A stretch of 64,000 nucleotides of DNA, from assembly GCA_026315105.1 (NCBI GenBank), contig CM048746.1, positions 644,368,898 to 644,432,897 on the forward strand. Reading direction: 5' to 3'. The translations under genes were made by a program, and so were the position numbers. This DNA is from Locusta migratoria (taxonomy: Eukaryota; Arthropoda; Insecta; Orthoptera; Acrididae). The notes below the pieces were generated by a model. That model was not told where the DNA came from. It searched no databases and saw nothing but the letters and a program-made list of their open reading frames with translations. Of this stretch, positions 42,665-52,600 are shown piece by piece (the first letter of the stretch is position 1; every line of letters begins with the position of its first letter).

Positions 42665-43017
42665 TTTTTTTTTTTTTTTTTAATGAACCACAGCTGCAGG
42701 GAATTTTATATACACCTGGTGTATTCACCGGATGTCGTACGTCTTACGCAGATCCTGAATATTCTTTTATCTTCCTCGAAGGTCTGAAAATGGTTTCTAC
42801 CCCATACTTGTCCAGCAATTTTCCAATATGGTCTGTAACCTTATTTATGGACGGAATAAAAACTTTCCCCTTGGGCGGTTGTTGTTCCTTGCTGACATTG
42901 ACTTTCTCTCTGGGACGAAGGGCTCTGTCTATTTCTTTGGTAGAATAGCCGTTCTTTTGGAAGGTGGATCGTAAATGCTCCATCTCATCTTTTAAATAAG
43001 TAGGTTCACCTAGGTTC

Positions 43018-43315
43018 TGCCTGCTAGATTACATAGTTCAGTGCTACAAAATTTCTGTTTTGGTGTGTTCTGCACTCTGCAATATCTGACTAATAAATTC
43101 CATTAGCCAAGTTATAGAGATAGCTCTGAACTTAAACGCGAGAAATTATTCACAAACTGTTTCTTTTGGTTTGCGTGATATCGTTAGCGGCTCAAGCAGC
43201 AAGCGCATGAAGCAGCTAGGTGGGGGAACTTCTCCCTCCACCTGCACGCGCAGACCACGCCGCTCAGTCGTCACTGGGAGCCGCTCCCGATCGCAGACCG
43301 TTATGCGCAAGTCTA
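43018..43315 (-). repeat. repeat D, copy 2
   Basis: Reverse copy of the left part of D1/D4: TGCCTGCTAGATTACATAGT, AATATCTGACTAATAAATTC, AACTGTTTCTTTTGGTTTGC, GTGGGGGAACTTCTCCCTCC and ending CGTTATGCGCAAGTCTAA. Truncated relative to D1. Confidence 0.82.
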
Positions 43316-43888
43316 ACATGAGGCACAGTGCTAGCACATGTCCGAGGCTCAAGCGAGACTGACTCTTGAGTCTCGGACACCCAGTCCCATTGACCGAACA
43401 GAGCAGCCACGGCTTCCAATGTGTGCACTTTTTCTTCAGAGACGTTAGGATGACCTGCCCGAAGTATTTTTGTCATAGTTTGCTGACCTTTGGAGGCTTT
43501 TACCAACGTGCCACTGTTCTGTACCGCAATGCAGTTTCCCCCGCACGCCTCTTGAAGATCTTGATGGCACTGTCGTGCTGTACGACTTCCGTCACATTCA
43601 ATCTTGATCCAACTCCTTTGTTCCTGTTTCGAAAACATAGTGACAACGTTGCCTCAGACCGCTCACAAGCGACTTCTTTCCGTCGATTATGTGCACGCCG
43701 GTGACGTAAAACGGGCGAGTCCATTTGTTCGGAGGTAAGGTAGATATGTCAATAACATGTGCGATCAATAATAGATTCCATTGCATAGTGTCACCATAGC
43801 CTTGTTGCCACTATTTAAGTTCCAACCCTCTTATATACACAAGGAGTATCAAACAGTATGGCGCAAACTTACACGGTTGAAAGTTCAG
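43316..43888. other. no recognised feature
   Basis: Overlapping frames (43264-43724) on both strands have no motif. Confidence 0.35.
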
Positions 43889-44043
43889 CTAGGTGGGGGA
43901 ACTTCCCCCTCCACCTGCACGCGCAGACCACTCCTCTCAGTCGTCACTGGGAGCGGACGAACTAAAAGAGCAAACTAGTTCGCGGCAGAGCCGCGAACTA
44001 AAGTGAGCGCTCCCGATCGCGAACTATTATGCGCAAGTCTAAT
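43889..44043 (-). repeat. repeat D, copy 3 (left end)
   Basis: AGCTAGGTGGGGGAACTTCC, GTCACTGGGAGCGGACGAAC, AACTAGTTCGCGGCAGAGCC, CGATCGCGAACTATTATGCG. Same left terminus TTAGACTTGCGCATAAT as D2 and D4. Confidence 0.82.
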
Positions 44044-45437
44044 GTAGATGTGAATGACTACAGTGGAAATGACCGGCGGCGAGAATACAACGGCAGAAAC
44101 ACCCGTCCCCCTTGATGTAAGAGAAAAAGAGACTCAATTGTGAAACAGTTTAAATGAAAAGAAAGCGATGAAAATGTTAGCGGACGTGTTTCGCTCGGTT
44201 TGTACCCGGCTCGGCAATAAATCTGCGAAGTACTGCGGAAGTCGTCCGAGACTCAAGTTTTCAGGACTCGTGCAAGAGAGAGGAGAAGGGGAGGAAGGAA
44301 GAGCGTGCAAGAACAGGCCGGGCGCTGTTAGGAGCCGTCGTAAGCGATCGGCCGGCGCCACTGCGACTGCGGCATCGTGAGCGCGGTTGATCCCAGAGGC
44401 TTTTACGCCGCGCCGGCCGCCGTGTCTAGCTCATACTTGTCCGTCTGTTTTTTTATACAGGAAACAGCTTTTTCCCCCCACCGCCGCCGTATCGAAAAGC
44501 TGTAAAAATTTATGCCGGACGGACTTTTTAATGTCCTTTTACGGCGCACTAAAACATTCGTTTACGAGTAGGGGCCGGGTAAGTGGACCAGAAGTTTAAA
44601 TACCGGCGGCAGAGGAAGCGGCGTTTGCTGTTTCACTTGGCCGGCGATTCAATCGGCGCTGGCGGCACTATAAAAGCGCAGCGCGCGCTGCCTCCGCGTT
44701 ATAATTCGGCGCATTGAGGGCTTTTAGGGCCGCCGACAGGGCATCATGGAGGCCGTAAAAGCGTCCTGCTCTGCTGCAGGTAACTGCCGCCGCCGCCGTG
44801 CTGCGGTAACGTAATTACGCCCGTGTTTTATTGTGTGCGGGTTGTAAGGCGCCTGCAACCACCGCGTGCGGCCGATAGATGTTTCGTATACAGTAGCTGT
44901 TACCAACAGTTCTGTGGCGGACGTGCACTATGTGGTGCAAAGTATCCGGACACTTGGCTACAAATGACTTACAAGTTCGTGGAGCCCACTCTCGCAGGCA
45001 TACGTTCAATCATGTGATAGAAGATTCGGTGGCCGAGGGGACTGCGGCAAGACGCAGAGGATACCGTGCTCACGGGTGCGGTTCCTTTAGGGGATGCTTG
45101 TCCACTGTTGGTCGAGGAGAGTAACTCGGGAGTCTGATTCTTGCTTGTCGAGAGTGCAGTCGTGCTCTCCCGATATTCCATTTTTACTCTGGGGCAACGT
45201 CCCAGAGATAAATTAAATTGGTCCCAATCCCCTTGGTTCCGACCAAGGTTTTCGGGAGGTTTTCCTTGGTTGTAAGGCGCATGCCGGAACTGGTAAGCCC
45301 CTCCCACTTATTCCCATATATATATATATATATATATATTCAGCTAGTTCTTCAACGGAGTGCTGCACTGAGCAGCGGCATAGGCGTACCCTGGGTTTCA
45401 TTTCGGGAGGGATTTTGAACAAACGACCATTGTATAT
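44044..45437. other. GC-rich island 44370-44930, no supported gene
   Basis: CpG-rich block with a TATAAAAG word at 44669. (AT)n at 45316-45339. The fragment GGTGGCCGAGGGGACTGCGG at 45030 recalls a SINE A head but nothing else follows. No exon supported. Confidence 0.4.
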
Positions 45438-45775
45438 ATACATGTGGCGTCTGTTCCGAAAGAACAGACGTCACTTCTGATCATGCAGTTCTTATTCTTT
45501 AATATTCATAGAATATATGACATCAACTGCGATTGGGCAAAGCTGAAAATGTGTACCCAGCCGGAATTCGAACCCGGGTCTCCTGCTTTCTAGGCAGTTG
45601 CGCTGACCCCTACACCACTGGGAACACAGTGATCACCTGCAAGGACAACCTAAGCAGCTAAGCAGCTTTGCCCAATCGCGGTTGATGTCATATATTCTAT
45701 GAATATTAAAGGATAACAACTGCAGGATCAGAAGTGACGTCGGTTCTTTCGGAATAGGCGCCACATGTATATATA
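45438..45775. repeat. inverted pair of SINE C tails around a SINE C head
   Basis: Left arm 45438-45545 and right arm 45660-45775 are reverse complements (ACATGTGGCGTCTGTTCCG / CGGAATAGGCGCCACATGT; GACATCAACTGCGATTGGGC / GCCCAATCGCGGTTGATGTC). Between them on the minus strand is the tRNA-like head CCAGTGGTGTAGGGGTCAGC, GCAACTGCCTAGAAAGCAGG, CCGGGTTCGAATTCCGGCTG. Confidence 0.82.
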
Positions 45776-45939
45776 TATAATGTGCCGGTGACGGGCAATG
45801 ATCCTATCGTTAGTGGGGAGGGGTGGGCAAGTTTGAAGCCCTTACTCTTACGGGAATTATTTTCATAACTACGAGTTTGAGTACTGTGGACAGGGTGAAG
45901 CTGGCAATTTGTATCTGATGGGAGGCGTGATTAGGTAGT

Positions 45940-46306
45940 CCTTGCAGGTGCGGTGATCACTGTGTCCCCAGTGGTGTAGGGGTCAGCGCAACTGTCAAAT
46001 GTCAAATGTTTGTAAAGCTTATTGAACTTAACTACGGGGTCATCAGTCCCTAAACTTACAAACTATTTATGAACTACTTACGATCTATGACGGCACAAAT
46101 ATCCATGCCCGAGGGGGGATTCGAACCCCCGACCGTAGTGGCCGTGCAGACCGTGACTGAAGCGCCTCAGTCATCTCGGCCACCGCGGCCGGCTCAGCGC
46201 AACTGCCTAGAAAGCAGGAAACCCGGGTTCGAATCCCGGCTGGGTACACATTTTCAGCTTTGCCCAATCGCAGTTGATGTCATATATTCTATGAATATTA
46301 AATGGA
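45940..46306 (+). mobile_element. SINE family C, split by SINE A
   Basis: Parts 45940-45994 and 46194-46306: CCTTGCAGGTGCGGTGATCA, CCCCAGTGGTGTAGGGGTCA then GCAACTGCCTAGAAAGCAGG, CCCGGGTTCGAATCCCGGCT, CACATTTTCAGCTTTGCCC and ATATTCTATGAATATTAAA. T arm is perfect; no acceptor closure. Confidence 0.85.
45995..46193 (-). mobile_element. SINE family A inserted in SINE C head
   Basis: Complete. Perfect 12-bp duplication TCAGCGCAACTG (45983-45994, 46194-46205). Confidence 0.93.
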
Positions 46307-46431
46307 CATTGTAATAACGTGCACTTGTAATATAACTCAAAAGAACACTAATACTGTATATATTGTATATTACGCTCGAAAAGAAAAAATGTTTACTAAA
46401 GAGCCACCAACATTACGAAAAAATAATCTGT

Positions 46432-46537
46432 GTTGTTGTTGTTGTTATTGTTGTTATCTTTAGTCCGGAGACTGGTTTGATGGAGCTCTCCACCCTACTT
46501 TATCCAGAGCAAGCCTCTTCATCTCCTCATGTGTATG
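46432..46537 (-). mobile_element. RTE-type LINE 3' scrap
   Basis: Reverse (GTT)n, AGTCCGGAGACTGGTTTGAT, GAGCTCTCCACCCTACTTTA, AGCAAGCCTCTTCATCTCCT: the last 90 bp of RTE. It abuts the R1-like fragment in the same orientation. Confidence 0.8.
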
Positions 46538-47195
46538 ACAGCGTGTTCTGGGGTCCCAATTTCTCCACATGTACAGCATGGGTTGTCACTGAGACCCACA
46601 CGTGCGAGGTGTGTGGGGTAGGAGCCGTGTCCTGTTAGGAAGTGGATCATACCCGACTGGGATTGATATGACCCATTCGAAGGCGGCGGTGGAGTAGCCA
46701 AGCGGTGTAAGGCGCCTCGCTGCGGAGCGCGCGGTTGCTCGCCGTTGGAGTTTAGAGTCCTCCCTGGGGCATGTGTGTGTGTGTGTTGTCCTTAGGTTAG
46801 TTTACTTTAGTTTAAGTAGTTTGTAAGCTACGGACTGATGACCACGCAGTTTGATCCGATAGATTTACAAACATTTGAACTTTGAACCCATTCGAAGACG
46901 TTCCCTTATATTCGGGAAAAAGTCATAGACACGTCGTCCTTTCTCGCAGTTATCCCATTCCTTTTGCCATGTGTCCATTCTCCATTTAATTAGTTGGCTT
47001 CGTTCTGTTATCTCTTGTCGAACAAGTTCGCGGACCTTGTCGTATTTCCCCGCCTTCAGCCAGTACATAGCAGCTCTTAGTCGTATGGTAAGGTCTATTG
47101 GTGGTATCCCCAGTACCACGCAGAGTGCTTCGTCCGAGGTAGTGTTGAAGGCTCCATTTGGCCTTGTTTGACCTTTCCTAACAGTGGCAATGTTG
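46538..47195 (-). pseudogene. R1-like LINE, ORF2 C-terminal region, split by SINE B
   Basis: Minus strand, in order: VRKGQTRPNGAFNTTSDEAL, CVVLGIPPIDLTIRLRAAMY, WLKAGKYDKVRELVRQEITE, KWRMDTWQKEWDNCEKGRRV, YDFFPNIRERLRMG, (SINE), SYQSQSGMIHFLTGHGSYPT, HLARVGLSDNPCCTCGEIGT, PEHAV. Post-RT segment T-x-G-A-[FY]-x-T-x-S...AL...G(I/V)-P-P, W...W......G, FLTGHG and the zinc-like CxC...PEH are typical of R1/LOA-type LINE proteins (established pattern). RT core and 3' end are missing, the latter replaced by an RTE scrap. No frameshift is seen apart from the SINE. Confidence 0.82.
46683..46885 (+). mobile_element. SINE family B inserted in R1-like LINE
   Basis: Complete copy, head GGCGGTGGAGTAGCCAAGCG, tail CTACGGACTGATGACCACGC. 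Perfect 12-bp duplication ACCCATTCGAAG (46671-46682, 46886-46897). Confidence 0.93.
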
Positions 47196-47238
47196 GTCTG
47201 TAGTGCCAGACGCTGTGCCTATGAACTGGCCGCAAAGC

Positions 47239-47312
47239 AGATTACTGACTCAGGATAGAGTAGGATTGAGAGCTGCATCGAACCAGTCTGCAGACTTAAG
47301 TTCAGAACAACA
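47239..47312 (+). mobile_element. RTE-type LINE 3' scrap, plus strand
   Basis: GACTCAGGATAGAGTAGGAT, GAGAGCTGCATCGAACCAGT, CTGCAGACTTAAGTTCAGAA then CAACAACA. Last 70 bp of RTE, degenerate. Confidence 0.7.
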
Positions 47313-47761
47313 ACATACTGGCCAGGTGTCATCTGCCGTTATCTTTTGTGTCTCAGCCTCGTCGCCGCTTTTGTGTCTCGTTTCCGTCGTAGGTGTCGGT
47401 GGCCGAGTAGAAAGACCGACACAGGAATAAAGGATGCACGCTTGTGCAGGTACGAGGTGACCAGCCAGTGGGACAGCAGAAACTAGAACACTAGAGTAAA
47501 TTAGAACGAGATATATGTTTCATGGAGTCTTGGTAATACTTAACTTTTACATAGTTCTTGACTGCAGAATGCTGATACATAGTTGAGCTAGAGGCCTGCC
47601 TAGTGCCTATCCGATAGCCAAGTCTTCACTGGTGCCTATCTGATTCCGAAGTGTTAGCTGGTTCCTGTCTCAGTCCCAAGTGAACGATGTCGTTCAGTGG
47701 TGGCCACGAGCGGAGTAGTAGAAGAGGGAGCTCGTGGCCGATGTCGTAAGAACACCGCGCC

Positions 47762-48157
47762 CCCCTCAGGGGCTCAGCATTAATTTGCTGAGTACGGGCT
47801 TGGCGACCCCGGGGTCCTGAGCTGTGGGCTGTGTCGCGCCGACAGTCCGCTACACCGTAAGCTCTGTGCGTGCTTCAACGACCATCGTTCGGCGCGACGG
47901 TGGAACGTTGTACGTTTCAGAGCCCGGGGATCTTGGCTTAATCGCCCGGGTCGCGAGGACGGTACAAACCTCTATAAAAAACCCCTCAATCTCAAGGTGT
48001 GCTACGTGCCGAGGAGATGCATGGCTGTTGAGGTTGAACAGCCGCTAGCGAGCAACCTCTGAGGAACCTGCCGCACCTCAGTTGTATAAGGCTTACCCAG
48101 GCAAGCGGGGCTCTGTCTGGGTGGACCTTTAGATCCCTAGCTGCTCGTGGGAACGAA
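47762..48157 (+). promoter_or_regulatory. 5' UTR of the I-type LINE, expected internal promoter
   Basis: Begins CCCCTCAGGGGCTCAGCATT with a CCCCTGAGGGG-like palindrome and the word GCTCAGCATTAATTTGCTGA, which can pair (CAGCA/TGCTG). LINEs of this group carry promoters within the 5' UTR (known of the group); I see no distinct core motif, so the promoter function is inferred. Confidence 0.4.
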
Positions 48158-49633
48158 ATGAAACGAGCAACAGAACACGTTGGTGGACGTACAACCACCG
48201 TCTCTAAGCGTGGGAAGTTTCATGCCTCTTCTTATGACCCCAAGTCGTTTCCTTCCTTGGCCACGCCCTGGGAGGAACGCAGGGCTGCTACCGGAAATGA
48301 GCAATATTCACCTAGATATTTAGTGTGTACAAGGACTGATGGGGAATCTTTTACGGCAGTGAAGCCTCAGTTCTTTGTTGACCACCTGGAGGACAGGTTT
48401 GGGGAAGTGGACTCCATTTCTAAAATGCGCAACGGGTCTGTACTCATCCACACAGCATCCCCAGCCCAGTCACGGGCGCTACTCGCTTGTGACAAGCTGG
48501 GTGACGTTGCGGTGACCATCACTCCCCATAAGTCGCTGAATATGGTTCAGGGAGTAATTTTCCACCGGGATTTGTTGCTCCAGACAGACGACGAGCTACG
48601 GACGAACCTTGAACGACGTGGCGTTCATTTTGTCCGGCGCATCCATAGGGGCCCAAAGGATAATAGGGTCGCAACTGGTGCCTTCATCTTGGCCTTTGAG
48701 GGTGATACGTTGCCCGAAAAGGTCAAGGTGATGGTCTACCGTGTTGATGTGCGGCCTTATATTCCTCCCCCTGTGCGGTGCTTCCAATGCTGGAAGTTCG
48801 GCCACATGTCTTCCCGTTGTACGTCCAGTGCTACATGTAGGGACTGCGGGCGTCCAGAACATCCGGGCGCCTCATGTACTCCGCCTCCCATCTGCGTCAA
48901 CTGTGGTCAGAACCATCCTCCCTGCTCGTCGCAATGTCCCGCACTTCAACGGGAGCGGAAAATTACGGAGTACAAAACCCTGGACCGTATATCCTATAAT
49001 GAGGCCAAGAAAAAGTTTGATCGTTTGCACCCGGTAACAATGACAAAAACGTTCGCAGCAGTGACGTCGTCGCCACTCTCCTTGGCGGCGACAGTAGTTT
49101 CTACTTCCTCTGTTCCTGTGGGCCCCCAGGGCCGCCAACCTAAGCCTGCCCCCACGGAGGTTGGGGGCCATCCATCCAAAGCTCCCAAGGCGAAAGCCTC
49201 GGGATCAGCTACCACCTCTCCGCCGGAGAAAGAACAACCTTCTCCGGCTTCCCTCACACGGAAGGGGTCCCTTGGGACGCTCCCTTCCGCCAGTGTCGGT
49301 AGCGACACTAACCAGCAGCGGGCGCGCTCGCAGACTGCTGGTCGTAGGGCTTCGCGCTCCTCCTCAGTCCCTGTGGCTGAGTCCGAGGAGCACCTCCCAC
49401 CGGCGAAGCCCCCGAGGGAACGGAGGGGAAAACAAAGGCCAAAGAAAGGCCAATCACAAGAATCCACGGTGGCTTCAGTGCCACCACTCCCCTCTGCCTC
49501 CGCCTCTACTTCTGAGGATGAGGTGGAGATTCTTGCGTCACCCGAGGACCTCGCTCTTGGGGACGCCCTTGACAAACCTATGACTGAAACTGATAAACCT
49601 CCATCGGTGGATACAAGTGATGCTGAGGTATGA
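48158..49633 (+). CDS. ORF1 (gag-like RNA-binding protein) of I-type LINE
   Basis: Encodes 491 residues. ORF1 proteins coat the element RNA and form the ribonucleoprotein needed for transposition. The N-terminal 40 residues are basic and Ser-rich. Residues about 50-180 (ESFTAVKPQFFVDHLEDRFG, VLIHTASPAQSRALLACDKL, VAVTITPHKSLNMVQGVIF) fit the gag-type RRM-like domain. Three zinc knuckles follow at about 208-221 (CFQCWKFGHMSSRC), 227-240 (CRDCGRPEHPGASC) and 246-260 (CVNCGQNHPPCSSQC, a variant). Residues 300-491 are Ser/Pro/Ala-rich, with K/R clusters and an acidic end (SEDEVEILASPED), likely disordered. The ATG at 48158 is the first in frame after the UTR. The TGA stop overlaps the ORF2 ATG as ATGA. 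Intact. Confidence 0.92.
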   Translation: MKRATEHVGGRTTTVSKRGKFHASSYDPKSFPSLATPWEERRAATGNEQYSPRYLVCTRTDGESFTAVKPQFFVDHLEDRFGEVDSISKMRNGSVLIHTASPAQSRALLACDKLGDVAVTITPHKSLNMVQGVIFHRDLLLQTDDELRTNLERRGVHFVRRIHRGPKDNRVATGAFILAFEGDTLPEKVKVMVYRVDVRPYIPPPVRCFQCWKFGHMSSRCTSSATCRDCGRPEHPGASCTPPPICVNCGQNHPPCSSQCPALQRERKITEYKTLDRISYNEAKKKFDRLHPVTMTKTFAAVTSSPLSLAATVVSTSSVPVGPQGRQPKPAPTEVGGHPSKAPKAKASGSATTSPPEKEQPSPASLTRKGSLGTLPSASVGSDTNQQRARSQTAGRRASRSSSVPVAESEEHLPPAKPPRERRGKQRPKKGQSQESTVASVPPLPSASASTSEDEVEILASPEDLALGDALDKPMTETDKPPSVDTSDAEV

Positions 49634-52600
49634 CCCGCTCACTTGTCTCATTCATGTCTTCCCAGCACTCGAACAATGTCATTCTCCAGTGGAACTGCGG
49701 CGGTTTCTTTTCCCACCTGGCTGAGCTACGGCAGCTTCTGAGCACGACGCCTGCTCTCTGCATTGCTCTTCAGGAAACTTGGTTTCCAGCAATGCGGACC
49801 CCTGCCCTTCGTGGCTACAGGGGATTTTACTGCAACCGTAGCTCATATAACCGGGTCTCAGGTGGAGTGTGTGTTTATGTCCTCACCTCTGTGTATAGTG
49901 AACCCGTGCCCCTTCGAACACCATTAGAAGCAGTGGCTGTCAGGGTGAGGACCACACAGGAGTTGACTATCTGCAGTATCTACTTGCCGCCAGATGGTGA
50001 CATATCTGTGAACGTCTTGGCTGCACTTGTTGCTCAACTACCCCCACCTTTCTTACTGTTGGGCGACTTCAATGCCCACAGTCCCTTGTGGGGTGGTTCT
50101 ACGATCTCAGGTCACGGCAGGGTTGTCGAGGATTTCCTAACTCAACTCGACCTCTGCCTCTTAAATACAGGTGTCCCCACACACTTTAGTGTGGCACATG
50201 GCACATTTTCGGCTATTGATCTGTCGATCTGCAGCCACGGCCTTCCACCATCTGTTCACTGGAGAGCCCATGACGACTTGTGTGGCAGTGACCATTTCCC
50301 TGTCTTCTTGTCACTCCCACAACGCGAGTCCCCTGCGCGCCCGCCTAGGTGGGTTCTGCACAGGGCTAACTGGGAAGACTATGCTTCTGCTGCCATCGTT
50401 GGCCCTCCCCCACTCGAGGAAATCGATGTGGTGGTCGAGAGCGCCACACATTCCATCATTTCTGCTGCGAACGCGACCATTCCACGTACATCAGGGTGCC
50501 CACGGTGTAAGACAGTGCCGTGGTGGTCGCCGGAGATCGCTGAGGCCATTAAAGACCGCAGGCGGGCCTTACAGCGATACAAACGGCACCCCTCTCAGGA
50601 GCACCTCATCAATTTTAAACGGCTTCGCGCTCGTGCTCGCCAGCTTATAAGAAGACGGAAACGGGAGTGCTGGGAGAGGTACGTTTCCACTATTGGGACA
50701 GGTACCTCAGCCTCGCTGGTCTGGAGTAAGTTCAGGCGGCTACAGGGAATACCGACTACATCGGGAATCCCTGGGATCTCCACAAATGGAGTCCTATGTA
50801 CGGACCCGGCCACTCTTGCAGAGATGTTTGCCGAGCATTATGCTCGTGCCTTTGCCTCTGCAAATTATCCACCGGCCTTCCGGGCAGTAAAGGAGAGGGT
50901 AGAACGCCAGTCTCTCTCCTTTCGTACCAGCCGCTCTGAATCTTACAACACTCCTTTTACAGAGTGGGAGCTCCTCAGTGCTCTTCAACAATGTCCTAAC
51001 ACGGCGCCTGGGCCTGATAGCATCCATAGCAACATGCTGCAACATCTATCAGCAGATAGTCGGCGCAACCTACTTGCGGTCTATAACCGCATTTGGTGTG
51101 ATGGTGTTTTCCCGTCACAGTGGCGGGAGAGTATCATCATCCCAGTGCTTAAGCCCGACAAACATCCTCTGAACTTGGATAGCTATCGGCCCATTAACCT
51201 GACTAACGTGCCATGCAAACTGTTGGAGCGGATGGTCGATCGGCGGTTGTGTTGGATTCTTGAGACTCGGGGTTTATTGGCTCCGTGCCAGGGCGGTTTT
51301 CGCCAGGGTCGATCTACCACTGATAATCTGGTGTACCTCGAGTCTGCAATCCGCACAGCCTTTTCCCGGCGCCAACACCTCGTTGCCGTCTTCTTCGATA
51401 TGCACAAAGCATATGATACAACCTGGCGACGACACATCCTCAACACTTTACATGACTGGGGCCTCCGGGGCTCCCTACCGATTTTTATTCAGAATTTTTT
51501 AGCCGTCCGTACCTTTCGTGTTCAAATTGGTGCTTCCCTGAGCTCCTCTCATATCCAGGAAAATGGGGTTCCTCAGGGTTCCGTTTTAAGCGTCCCTTTA
51601 TTTTTAATCGCCATCAACGGTTTAGCCGCAGCGGTTGGATCGTCGGTGTCCCCCTCTCTTTATGCTGACGACTTTTGTCTCTCTTTTAGTTCCTGCAGCA
51701 CCCAAGTTGCCGAGCGCAGGTTGCAAGGCGCTATTCGGAAGGCGCAGAACTGGGCGCTTACCCATGGCTTTCAGTTTTCTGCCTCCAAGACCAGAGTGAT
51801 GCACTTCTGCCGGCGTCGGACCGTCCACCCACACCCTGAACTTTATCTGAATGACGAACCACTTACGGTAGTGGAAACTCACCGTTTTTTAGGACTGGTC
51901 TTTGACGCCCGGCTGACGTGGCTCCCCCACATTCGTCAGCTGAAACGGAAGTGCTGGCGCCATCTCAACCTTCTCCGCCACCTGGGTCATACGACCTGGG
52001 GTGCTGATCGCTCGACACTATTGCGGCTTTACATGGCGCTGGTGCAGTCCCGTCTTGATTTTGGGTGCATTGCCTATGGGTCTGCGGCACCTTCGGCACT
52101 GCATCTCCTGGACCCCATTCACAACTGTGGGGTCCGCATTGCGACGGGCGCTTTCCGCACCAGCCCGGTGAACAGTTTACTAGTGGAGGCTGGGATCCCA
52201 CCTTTGGGGATCCGCCGCCAACACCTGCTCGCAGCTTATGCAGCGAACGTGTATTGCTCCCCAGGCCATCCAAACCGTCGTTTACTTTTTTCTAATGTGG
52301 TCGTCCCTCACCATCCGCGACGCCCCAGGTCAGGTCATACGATAGCCTATAGAGTTCGGTCCCTCCTCCTGGAACTTGAGTCTTTGCCCCTTCAGTGTCC
52401 ATATCGGGTCCAGGTGCATACACCTCCATGGTGTTTGACAAGGCCGTCTATTCGGCTGGACTTGGCCCATGGGCCCAAGGACTCAGTACCACTGGAGGCG
52501 CTCCGCCGTCAGTTCTCGGCTGTCATAGCGGAGTTCCGTGGTTATGACCTGATCTACACCGATGGCTCAATGGTGGATGATCGTGTTGGATTTGCCTATA

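Larger units (their letters stand above)
41770..42983 (-). pseudogene. Penelope-like element (PLE2) 3' part, twice interrupted
   Basis: Minus strand: EHLRSTFQKNGYSTKEIDRA, LRPREKVNVSKEQQPPKGKV, FIPSINKVTDHIGKLLDKYG, VETIFRPSRKIKEYSGSA, then KDLRKTYDIR and PGVYKIPCSCGS, which is the beginning of the GIY-YIG nuclease. Repeat G and a SINE A then intervene (42256-42681), and coding resumes as CRLGHTEKSAVAKHIYQEGN, ETSVISKTSHYHARTYREAI and NNFNRKEEAVKFDRLW. About 25 residues (YIG and the EH motif) are lost at the insertion. Downstream at 41853-41884 lies CTGAAGATGTCTTCCGC-loop-GAAGATGAAAC. Dead element. Confidence 0.85.

Noticed and set aside
48994..49575. 193-codon minus-strand frame opposite ORF1
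   Set aside because: It is the antisense shadow of the GC-rich, Ser/Pro-coding end of ORF1 and has no independent motif.
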